A stretch of DNA of 64,000 nucleotides from positions 248,001-312,000 of the forward strand of contig JADJSG010000011.1 of assembly GCA_016711825.1 (NCBI GenBank), given 5' to 3'. Origin of the DNA: Bacteroidota bacterium (GTDB lineage: Bacteria > Bacteroidota > Bacteroidia > Chitinophagales > Chitinophagaceae). This document shows, one piece after another, positions 29,380 through 38,300 of this stretch. Both the position numbers and the translations under genes were made by a program. A model generated the notes under the pieces. It ran no database searches, was not told the DNA's origin, and saw only the letters and a program-made list of their open reading frames with translations. Position 1 is the first letter of the stretch. Every line of letters begins with the position of its first letter.

Positions 29380-30273
29380 ATGTTCAAATCGCTTCTCATA
29401 GTATTCTTTGTTTTCGTGCATTTGCTTGTTAAAAGCAAGGGCAATGAGAAGGCTATGGTTTCATTGTATAAAAATATCATTGAAACCCTGGCTGCAGATA
29501 ATATGCAGGGAAGAGCTGTTTCCAGCACATTTGAATCCAAAGCGGCAGACTATATACAAAAGCAATTTGCAAAAGTAACAGTAGCCAAGCCCATTATTCA
29601 AGATTTTCAATTTACAAATCCTGATACCAAAGTGCTTCAGGATTCAAAAAATGTGTATTGCTATATTAATAACAAGGCTAAACATTCCATATTGATTGGC
29701 GCTCACTATGACCATATCGGTTTGGGTGAAACCAAATCATTAAGCTATAATAAAAAAGGTGAGGTACACAATGGAGCAGATGACAATGCTTCGGGTGTTG
29801 CCCTCATGATTGGCTTACTGAATCGATATGATGAGTGGTCGTTGAAGCGATACAACTATATTTTTGTAGCCTATTCTGCACATGAAATTGGACTGTTCGG
29901 CAGTAGAAATTTTCAAAATTATATTAGTAACAAAGTCAGTCCGCTGGCATTGGTGATTAATTTTGATATGGTGGGTCGTTTAGATCCCCGCGAAAAAATA
30001 CTTGCCATCTATGGTTACAATAGCATTGCAAAAGTAAGCAGCTTTTTTACCCCAAAAATGGAAAATCTGAATATCCAAACCGATGAAAACGATATGGTGC
30101 ATATTACTGATGCAGGCGTTTTTGCAGCTGCACAAATTCCAGCCCTTTCGTTCACCACCGGTACTCATGATGACTATCATAAAGTATCAGATGATGCTAA
30201 ATATATAAATTATGAGGGTATGGTTCAAATTGCGAACCTCTTGGAATCTTTTTTAAAAACGATCAACATTTAA
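29380..30273 (+). CDS. M28-family metallopeptidase-like protein with altered catalytic Glu
   Basis: A 297-residue secreted protein with a short hydrophobic start (MFKSLLIVFFVFVHLLV). The M28 zinc ligands are all visible: His109 in GAHYDHIG, Asp134 in NGADDNASG, Glu169, Asp196 in NFDMVG and His267 in DDYHKVSDD. The general-base position just before Glu169 reads His (SAHEIGLFGS) where active members have Glu-Glu. It may therefore be a weak enzyme or use a different base. Family members are aminopeptidases. It is 23 bases after the collagen-like gene and 32 before a T9SS protein, so the three are probably one transcript. Confidence 0.83.
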   Translation: MFKSLLIVFFVFVHLLVKSKGNEKAMVSLYKNIIETLAADNMQGRAVSSTFESKAADYIQKQFAKVTVAKPIIQDFQFTNPDTKVLQDSKNVYCYINNKAKHSILIGAHYDHIGLGETKSLSYNKKGEVHNGADDNASGVALMIGLLNRYDEWSLKRYNYIFVAYSAHEIGLFGSRNFQNYISNKVSPLALVINFDMVGRLDPREKILAIYGYNSIAKVSSFFTPKMENLNIQTDENDMVHITDAGVFAAAQIPALSFTTGTHDDYHKVSDDAKYINYEGMVQIANLLESFLKTINI

Positions 30274-30305
30274 GTAAACATTAATTACAATTTAAATAAA
30301 ATAAC

Positions 30306-31793
30306 ATGAAACAAATAATAATGACAACTTGTATTTGTTTGCTTGCTATCCAAAACTTTGCACAAACCCTTCATATTGAAGGAGGAGCCAATTTGTATAT
30401 TGTTGATGCTGCTGCTATCAACGGTATTAAATCGTCATCCCCTACTTTGTATGTTGAAGGCAATGTAGTAAACAATGGCTTAATGAGCAATGCAGGCGAA
30501 ATACAATTCACTGGAGATGTAAGCAACAATAGCATCTATACATCTACGGGTGATGATGTGTTTGTTGGCAATGCTGCCCAAAACCTGTTTGGCTCCTTTA
30601 GCAATATTGCAAACAATCATTTCTACAATTTAGTACTTGACAAATCGGGTACAGATCTTAATCTTTCAGGTAACATTTCGGTTGAGGAAGGCATTTATTT
30701 GACCGATGGTGTATTACAAGGAAATGGGAATCTGACTCATTTAGAAAATAGTGCTACCAATGCATTACATAGTACCGCCCCTTCAGGAAGTGCAAACAAC
30801 TATATCAATGGCCAATTACGTCAGGATATCGCTGCAGGTAATTATACCTTCTACACAGGTGATGCAGTGCATAACAATCAAAAAGTAAGTGTCAACTTTG
30901 TCAATACAGGTGGCGCTACTTATATGGATGTTTCGTATTCAAATGTAGGTGCAGGCCCAACAGTCATCAATGCTTGTGGTGGTGTTTATGATAAACAATC
31001 AGGTACATGGACCATCACACCCAATGGCGTAAACGGCACCTATGATTACAGCATTACCTTAGATGCAGGTGGCGCTAATTTAGCTGCTATTTCGCCTTCA
31101 GCCTATGATGGTGTATTGAAAGATGGACTGTTTATTACTGATCCATGCGATCATATTGTAGGTAACAATACGGTTAGTGGGTTAAACAGTTTTTCTGAAT
31201 TCAAAAAAACATCCACTATCAATGCGGTACTACCTGTAAGCTTACTTTACTTTAATGGCAAAAAAATGAATACTTACAATGACCTTACATGGGAAACAAG
31301 TAGTGAACAAAACAACCATTATTTTAATGTACAAAAAAGCACAGATGGCAATAGCTTCAATACCATTGCAAGGGTGAATACACTCGCTATCAATGGCAAC
31401 AGCGCTGTTCCACTTCTTTACAACACCAAAGATCTAAATCCAACTTTGGGAAATAATTATTACAGACTACAACAAGTAGACAATGATGGTAAAATGAGCT
31501 ATAGCAAAACTATCAATTTGATATGGGATACTGAATCACCAGCATCTGTATTACTATCGCCAAATCCAGCTACTTCTAACACACAAGTTTCCATTTATTC
31601 AGCATCTAATGCTATGGGTATGGTGAAACTCTTAGACATGAGCGGACGCACTGTAAAAGTTATCAAAATTCAATACACACCGGGTTATAACAATGTAGAG
31701 CTTTCGCTCGATCAGTTAGCACAAGGTGCCTATCAAGTAAATGTGTATGCAAATGATGTACTACTCAAAAGCTTGAAACTAAATAAAATGTAA
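30306..31793 (+). CDS. Secreted protein with T9SS type A sorting domain
   Basis: 495 residues. The signal peptide is MKQIIMTTCICLLAIQNFAQ. The N-terminal half looks like a right-handed beta-solenoid or autotransporter-like region (LYVEGNVVNNGLMSNAGEIQFTGDVSNNS, in sections). Next is the common Bacteroidota module LPVSLLYFNGKK..NDLTWETSSEQNNHYFNVQKS. The C-terminal sorting domain is VLLSPNPATSNTQVSIYS...GAYQVNVYANDVLLKSLKL. It is the last gene of the collagen-M28 cluster and is closed by a strong hairpin. Likely exported by T9SS to the surface. Specific role unknown. Confidence 0.85.
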   Translation: MKQIIMTTCICLLAIQNFAQTLHIEGGANLYIVDAAAINGIKSSSPTLYVEGNVVNNGLMSNAGEIQFTGDVSNNSIYTSTGDDVFVGNAAQNLFGSFSNIANNHFYNLVLDKSGTDLNLSGNISVEEGIYLTDGVLQGNGNLTHLENSATNALHSTAPSGSANNYINGQLRQDIAAGNYTFYTGDAVHNNQKVSVNFVNTGGATYMDVSYSNVGAGPTVINACGGVYDKQSGTWTITPNGVNGTYDYSITLDAGGANLAAISPSAYDGVLKDGLFITDPCDHIVGNNTVSGLNSFSEFKKTSTINAVLPVSLLYFNGKKMNTYNDLTWETSSEQNNHYFNVQKSTDGNSFNTIARVNTLAINGNSAVPLLYNTKDLNPTLGNNYYRLQQVDNDGKMSYSKTINLIWDTESPASVLLSPNPATSNTQVSIYSASNAMGMVKLLDMSGRTVKVIKIQYTPGYNNVELSLDQLAQGAYQVNVYANDVLLKSLKLNKM

Positions 31794-31822
31794 TAAAACA
31801 ACTATTTTATTGTTTTTATTTG

Positions 31823-31857
31823 AAAGGAAGTTGCTCATACAGCAACTTCCTTTTTTT
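31823..31857 (+). terminator. Strong intrinsic terminator after the collagen/M28/T9SS cluster
   Basis: A 13-bp perfect stem AAAGGAAGTTGCT / AGCAACTTCCTTT with loop CATAC followed by T residues, 30 bases past the stop at 31793. Confidence 0.85.
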
Positions 31858-31911
31858 ATGCACTCGGCAGACGCCTTTAAAGAGTAAATAAGATAGGATT
31901 AGTTAAAAAGA

Positions 31912-32763
31912 TTATTCCTCTATGGTAATCCAGGTATTAGAAAGTCCTACTTTTCGAACCAACTCATTAAATATTTTTGCATTATCTGGATGTAATCGAA
32001 TGCATCCATGTGATGCTTTTTTACCCAGTTTGGGAATATTGCCTTTTGTAGTGCCATGCAAACCATATCCACCACTTAAAAAAACCACATAGGGCATATT
32101 ACCCAGTCCATTCCAATTGCCACCAGGAAATTTCTTGGATGTATATTTTTGAAAAATCGGACCACTGGGTCGTCTATCCATCACAGGTGTTTCATGTTTT
32201 GTATCGCCCGTCGACACTTTAAAAGTATCTACTAACTGACCGTCCACATATAAATACATACGTTGATTTTTCTTACTGATTTTAGCCCAGATTCTACATT
32301 CAATTTGCTTGCATGTTCCTGCATTTTTGGTAATTTGTTGCATGGTATCATTTTGATGCAATTGTTCAAGATTGTATTTAAGCGACTTGATTTCTTCTAC
32401 GTTAATGGTTTTGATATTGTTGGTAAATGAATCTGTCGGATTTGAAATATTGTCTGATGAAGGAATGCTAGCAAGTGCCCCTGAATCGTTGATACCCGCT
32501 ATTTTCACCAGGGCACTGTCATGGGTATATATACGTTCAATACTATCAAGATAGGCTTGAAGACTATCGGTTGGATTGAATAACTTGCTATCCAGCAAAT
32601 TGGCTGTATCTGAAAGATCTACCACCGTATCCTGCTTAATGGATGCTGCAATTTGTTTATAATCAAGTACGGCGGGTAAATCATTTTTTGAAGAAGTACT
32701 CTCACAAGATTGTAGTAATAATCCGGTGTAAATTAAAGTTATTACCCAACATATATTCTTCAT
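31912..32763 (-). CDS. L,D-transpeptidase (YkuD) lipoprotein
   Basis: 283 residues with a lipobox (LLLQSC, Cys20). Residues 25-140 are Asp/Ser-rich and unstructured. The YkuD domain from about 155 ends in the catalytic motif SHGCIRLH with His252 and Cys254 and the upstream YGLHG His236. Such enzymes cross-link peptidoglycan (3-3 links) or attach proteins to it, in the periplasm. The gene is complete and alone, convergent with the T9SS gene and divergent from the DUF952 gene. Confidence 0.9.
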   Translation of the reverse strand: MKNICWVITLIYTGLLLQSCESTSSKNDLPAVLDYKQIAASIKQDTVVDLSDTANLLDSKLFNPTDSLQAYLDSIERIYTHDSALVKIAGINDSGALASIPSSDNISNPTDSFTNNIKTINVEEIKSLKYNLEQLHQNDTMQQITKNAGTCKQIECRIWAKISKKNQRMYLYVDGQLVDTFKVSTGDTKHETPVMDRRPSGPIFQKYTSKKFPGGNWNGLGNMPYVVFLSGGYGLHGTTKGNIPKLGKKASHGCIRLHPDNAKIFNELVRKVGLSNTWITIEE

Positions 32764-32934
32764 AAAAAAACAATTCTAAATTAGATGCAAAAGTAAACGA
32801 AATAACTTTGAAGCTCCAATAGAATTACAAAAATGAAAACAGATTATCATACATTTTCAACCTATCATTGAATGTAAAGATGTTGACTTATTCGGGTTTT
32901 ATATATTTCGTAGGTATTTATATAAATTTGCTTC

Positions 32935-33270
32935 ATGAAACATCCAATCATTTATCATATTGTATCAAAAGCACAGTGGGAAGCCCAACAAGATGCGTTG
33001 AGCTATTATGCTGAACATTTTGAAAAAGAACAATTTATCCATGCAAGTACAGGGAGTCAATTAAATGCCACGGCCAATCGTTATTATCAACAAGAAACAA
33101 GCATTTATGTATTGCATATCGATACCACTTTACTCACTGTTGCCTTAAAATATGAACGTTCAGCCTCCTTGCAAGAAGATTTTCCACATATCTATGGGGG
33201 TATCAATAAAGAGGCTATTATTAAAGCCGTGCCCTATACAAAGTTGATCCTTGAAACATGGACATTGTAA
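32935..33270 (+). CDS. DUF952 family protein
   Basis: 111 residues matching DUF952 in pattern: IYHIVSKAQWEAQ at the start, EQFIHAST, then LHIDTTLL..LKYERSA, EDFPHIYGGINKEAI and a C-terminal VPYTK. Its biochemical role is not known; the fold is related to ADP-ribosyl or tRNA-binding folds by some authors, which I cannot judge here. TAAATTTG at 32923-32930 fits a -7 box but sits only four bases before the ATG. The stop abuts the end of the convergent CotH gene with no spacer. Confidence 0.82.
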   Translation: MKHPIIYHIVSKAQWEAQQDALSYYAEHFEKEQFIHASTGSQLNATANRYYQQETSIYVLHIDTTLLTVALKYERSASLQEDFPHIYGGINKEAIIKAVPYTKLILETWTL

Positions 33271-34773
33271 CTATTCTTTCAAGCATTTTTTCCTATACTG
33301 TTTGTTGATCTCTATAATATAAAGTCCAGCAGGTAAGCTACTGATATCTATTGAAGAGGCACTGCTTTGTTGCTTGAGGTATGTTTTGCCCATAAGGTCA
33401 AAGATGCTTACCTCCTGAATGGCACCTGATGTTTGAATATGTAAAGTATGAGAAACAGGGTTGGGATATAAAGTGATTTCAGGTGCAGTAGAAGAGATGT
33501 TTTCGATATCGAGAGGCCAACATACCACTTGATTGGTGTTAAAGCTATTTTGTATTGCAACTGCTCTCGAAGCGATAAAGTTTTTTAAACCAAATACGGT
33601 TATGCCCCCTGGCCCACTCAAGGTTATATCATAATTGAAACTAGAATCGAATTTGGTATTGGTATAAAACTTTTTAGGGTCGTTATAAACACTTTGTTGA
33701 ATGACATTTTTAATTGAATCGATGATAGGGTCAAAATAATTATTGGTAAATTTTTGTTTCAATTCACAATATGCTGAATGATACATTTCTTTATAGGTTT
33801 GATTCAACAACATATTATTACAAAGCGGTTTGGAAGTAGGATTACTTAGGTAATTGATATCTAAATTTATGAGTTGGGTTGTATTGAGGTTGCTCTTAAA
33901 GCTTCCGAAAGCTTCATTATTATCCCAAGCGATCCATTGAAATCGATCAGTAACAGTATCATGATAAATAAAATAGTTATGTCCACTTCCAATATATGAA
34001 TCCAAACTTGAAAAAATATTAACTGCTGCCCATTGTTTCATAAACATACTGGTATTCATTTTTGCATCCAGGGCTGTTTGCAAATTTGCCTGTGGGGTAT
34101 TATTGATTACATCAATTAAACTAATCAGGTCAGACCAGTCATTGGCATTTGAATTGTTTTTTAGTTCATATTCTGTTTCGTAAAGCGATTGTTGATTACT
34201 GCCCTTCCATTTTAAATCGCCATGCGGATCGCCTTTAAACAAATTACCATCATTGCTGTTGAACCAGTGTTTACAAAATTCATCATCTACTTCTTCTACA
34301 ATAGTATATAAACCCCAAAGTTGATTGTTGAGATACACATTACAATAAGTGGTGCGAGGGGCTGGTACATCATGGTCAATCAAAAAATCGTTTGCTAATT
34401 TCTCACGCATAAAGGAAGGATCTTTGAAAGAATTATTGAAATTGAGTTTTTTTAACCCATGGATATCCTGACCGGCTACAAATTCATTAAAATCAAGTTT
34501 AAACGATTTTTTCTGACTGGGATTATTAAACGAAGAATTGCCTTTTGCTTTGATGCCCACATCTACATAGTTTTCGTTATTGAACTGAACTTGTACTTTT
34601 AAATATGTATCTGTTGCTTTTGAATTTAACAATGAATCGTAAAATGCAGGATACGGAAAAGTGATATGAAGGGTATGAATATAAGTCATATTAAAAATAG
34701 AATCCCCGTTGCCTGCCAAAGCAATAAGGCTGGAATTAAAGACGAAAAAGAGAAATAAGATTTTTTTACGCAT
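33271..34773 (-). CDS. CotH-like kinase protein with T9SS type A sorting domain
   Basis: About 500 residues. I chose the ATG at 34773 because it begins the signal peptide MRKKILFLFFVFNSSLIALAG. The CotH domain is recognisable from GIKAKGNSSFNNPSQKKSFKLDF, LNFNNSFKDPSFMREKLA, YCNVYLNNQLWGLYTIVEEVD and the later FIYHDT..FQWIAWDNNEAFG. CotH proteins are secretory protein kinases; in spores they phosphorylate coat proteins. The C-terminus ITLYPNPVSHTLHIQTSG...LPAGLYIIEINKQ is a type A T9SS signal, though its last residues (YRKKCLKE) may be off-frame in an A-run near 33290. Expected at the cell surface. Confidence 0.87.
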   Translation of the reverse strand: MRKKILFLFFVFNSSLIALAGNGDSIFNMTYIHTLHITFPYPAFYDSLLNSKATDTYLKVQVQFNNENYVDVGIKAKGNSSFNNPSQKKSFKLDFNEFVAGQDIHGLKKLNFNNSFKDPSFMREKLANDFLIDHDVPAPRTTYCNVYLNNQLWGLYTIVEEVDDEFCKHWFNSNDGNLFKGDPHGDLKWKGSNQQSLYETEYELKNNSNANDWSDLISLIDVINNTPQANLQTALDAKMNTSMFMKQWAAVNIFSSLDSYIGSGHNYFIYHDTVTDRFQWIAWDNNEAFGSFKSNLNTTQLINLDINYLSNPTSKPLCNNMLLNQTYKEMYHSAYCELKQKFTNNYFDPIIDSIKNVIQQSVYNDPKKFYTNTKFDSSFNYDITLSGPGGITVFGLKNFIASRAVAIQNSFNTNQVVCWPLDIENISSTAPEITLYPNPVSHTLHIQTSGAIQEVSIFDLMGKTYLKQQSSASSIDISSLPAGLYIIEINKQYRKKCLKE

Positions 34774-34824
34774 GATTGTTGGTTTTTTGTTAAGACTCAT
34801 TAAAAACAAAAAAGTTTCTTCCAA

Positions 34825-35335
34825 AGTTAATTTTTTTTTTCAAACTCAGATTTTACATTAAAAAACTTAAGTGATATGGCATGATAAAACCAGCTTTTAT
34901 ACCCACATTATAATAAAGATAATCAAATGCTCATAATACCAATATTTTTTAAAATACGTAATAAATACACTTGGTATAAGTTGATGTGCCTCATGAATAG
35001 ACATTTAAAACCCATGTATTCGATTACTTGAATGATCAATATATGGTTTGCAATCGATTTTAAATGAAATGTAGAGGTTATACCAAAGTGACAAATGTAT
35101 TAGTTCAAAATTTCGTACCTTATTTTGTTCTAAACATTAGTATCGATCGGCATTTACCACTGTAAGATTTATAAAATATTGGCCAATTGTATAAATCACA
35201 GGGGTAATAAATGTAATGGATGATAAGTAGAAATTACAAATATCTTCGATATAGGCATTCGATAGGCATGTAAATAAAAGAAGGGCTATCTCGACATTTG
35301 AGATAGCCCCTCCTATTAAGATTCAAATGTTTATC
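34825..35335. repeat. Intergenic region with two inverted-orientation copies of an interspersed repeat
   Basis: Between the CotH and SdrD genes. 34932-34979, read on the minus strand, begins TTATACCAAGTGTATTTATT and matches the left half of the repeat at 41448. 35029-35098 matches the right half of the copies at 41448 and 53961 on the minus strand (ending in TTATACCAA on the plus strand). No gene is seen here. Confidence 0.5.
35283..35309 (-). terminator. Hairpin terminator after the SdrD-repeat gene
   Basis: A 10-bp stem GGGCTATCTC / GAGATAGCCC with loop GACATTT, 27 bases past the minus-strand stop, followed on the minus strand by a T-rich stretch. Confidence 0.75.
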
Positions 35336-38300
35336 TTACTTTTTAGTAATCTTTTTTACAAATGATTTATTGGTATTAATATCAAATATTTTGATAAAAT
35401 AATTTCCTGTTGCAAGATTTGCTAATTCTTTTACCAAGATACTATTTTGACCAACTGCAACTTCTGCAGATTGTTGTTTTACAATGCTACCTAACATGTC
35501 AGTAATTTCAATTTCTAAAGTAGAAGATTCTGTTGCATTGTATCCTATGGTCACACTGCTTGTAAATGGAGCAGGGAATATCACCACATCATCAACTGCA
35601 TTTTGTATTGGATTGACATAGACTGTATTTGAGTATAAATACTGACCATCTACATCATATACTTTAACTCTATAATATATGATTACTTCATTCATCAATT
35701 GCTTGATTTCATTATCGAGGCTATAATCCGTATTGCCAACTGTATTGCCCTTAGCAGGAGTAGTAGCTACTTTAATAAAATTGATATTATCAATACTTCT
35801 TTCGATTTCAAAAGACTTCACATCTTTTTCGTCAGTGGTTGACCATGTAATATTAGCGATGCTTCCAGTTAAAGTAGCAAATGCTTCAATACCAGCAACT
35901 CCCAATGGGAACTGAAGTTTCAAGCCAGCATCAATAGTTGGGTTGTATTCGCCAGCAATGATTGTAACAGGTGCCGTTTGACCAAAGATTGGCAAACCAC
36001 TAGGGTAAGATGTAATATTAATCACATCATTGTCAATAGAATCATTTGCACCAATATTTGACATTGTAAAGCCTAAGTTAGGCGGGAAGGTACTAAAGCC
36101 TACACTATAGGTACCAGGCGCTAAATTAGGGAAAGTATAATAACCATTCTGATCGGTTATAGTAGATTGAATAGCATCTCCAGCTTGATTAAATAATGTA
36201 ACAGTCACACCTGGAACACCAACTTCATTGGCATCTTGTAAGCCATCCACATTGGCATCAATCCAAACATAGTTACCTAAACCTGCGCCCTGAGGTACAT
36301 GAATACCAGCATCAATCGTTGGATTGTACTCACCAGCATCTAAGGTAATTAGACCTGTTTTACCACTTACTTGATCAGCATCACTATCTAAGGCATCATC
36401 GCCTCCTTGGTTTGAACCACTAAATAAAGATCCTGCAGGAATATTGCTAAATCCAACAACATAGGTACCTGGTGTTAAATTGACAAAATTATACTTACCA
36501 TCAACATCAGTAATGGCAGAAGCTATAGGCGTAATGCCATCAGAAGCATATAATATGACTGTTATACCCGGAATACCTGGTTCGTTGGCATCTTGAATAC
36601 CATCATTGTTATAATCATTCCAAACAAAGTTACCTAAACCTGCTAGTTCAGTAAATATACCTGCGTCTAAATCAGGGTAATTTTGACCAGCAACCAAAGT
36701 TACCCATTCCGTAGCTCCAGTAATAGGATCTGCATCACTATCTGTTGCTTCCAATGTATTGGCTCCAGCATCTTTACTCGTAAATTCATATCCAGAAGGT
36801 AAATTAGTAAATTCAACATAATAAGAACCTGGTGTAAGGCCTGTAAATTGGTAGTTACCTGCTGCATTCGTCGTTGTAACAGCCAATTGTGTTCCAGTGC
36901 TGCTAAATAATGTCACAGTTACACCCGGCACTCCAGGTTCATTGGCATCCTGAATACCATCAAGATTTAAATCGTTCCAAACATAATTTCCCAGACTAGC
37001 TAAACCAGGTGCTACATATATTCCAGCATCAACTGTTAAATCATCTTCACCTTCTGCAAGGGTGTAAATACCAGTCTTGCCACCAGATCCAGCATCCGCA
37101 TCACCATCTTTAGCATCGTCACTACCTTGATTAGACAAACTGAATGTATAACCAATAGGTAAATTGCTAAACCCTACAATATAAGAACCTGCATCTAAGC
37201 CTGTAAATAAATAATTTCCGAGTGCATCTGTTATTTGTGTTGCGATCACGGTTACACCATCTGCTTCATATAAAGTAACGGTAACACCAGCCACTCCTAA
37301 TTCATTTAAATCTTGAATACCATTCACGTTTTCATCATTCCATACTTTATCTCCTAAAGTAGCTGTTCCAGTTCTTCCACCAGCCTCTACGATTCCAGCA
37401 TCAACGGTTAAGTTAACTTCATTTAAACCCAACGCAATGATTGATGTTTTTAAAGTAGCTTCAGCTGGGTCTGAGTCGATAGCATCATTTGCACCTTGGT
37501 TTGAGGTGGTAATTTTATAACCTACTGGTATATTCGAAAATCCAACAATATAATTTCCAGCATCTAGATTATTAAAAATATAATGACCCGACGCATCAGT
37601 AGATGTTGTAGCTAGGATGTTATTTAAACCATCATACAATGTAACGATTACGCCTGGAACGCCATTTTCACCAAAATCTTGTAAGCCGTTTTTATTGTAA
37701 TCAAACCACACAAAGTTGCCTAATGCACCAATAGGTAAAATAGGATTAAAAATACCAGCATCTACAGTCATATCTTTTTCACCAGCTGATAAGTTAATTA
37801 TTGATGTTTTTCCAGAGATTCCATCAGGATCAGAGTCAACAACATCATTTTCACCAGCATTTACAGGAGAAAATACATAACCTACTGGCAAATTGCTAAA
37901 TCCAACTATATAATCGCCTGGGGTTAAATTATTAAATATATAAAAACCAAATTCGTCCGTTTTAGTTGTAGCAATTACTGTATTGCCATCAGGTCCGTAC
38001 AATGTAACTAAAATTCCCGCTACACCTGCTTCACTTGGATCTTGAACCCCATCATGATTGCTATCGTTCCAAACAAAATTTCCTAATGATGCACTCGTGT
38101 TAGGTTGTGCATACAGACCCGCATCTAATGACAAATTATTATCACCAGCTATCAATGTTACATTTGAAGTAGAGCCAGTAAGTATATCAACATCACTATC
38201 CGTTTCATCATTTCCACCTTGATTTTGAGGACTAAAAATATAACCGATTGGTTGTGTAAAGCTTACACTATAAGTACCTGGGTCTAGATCTGTAAAATAA

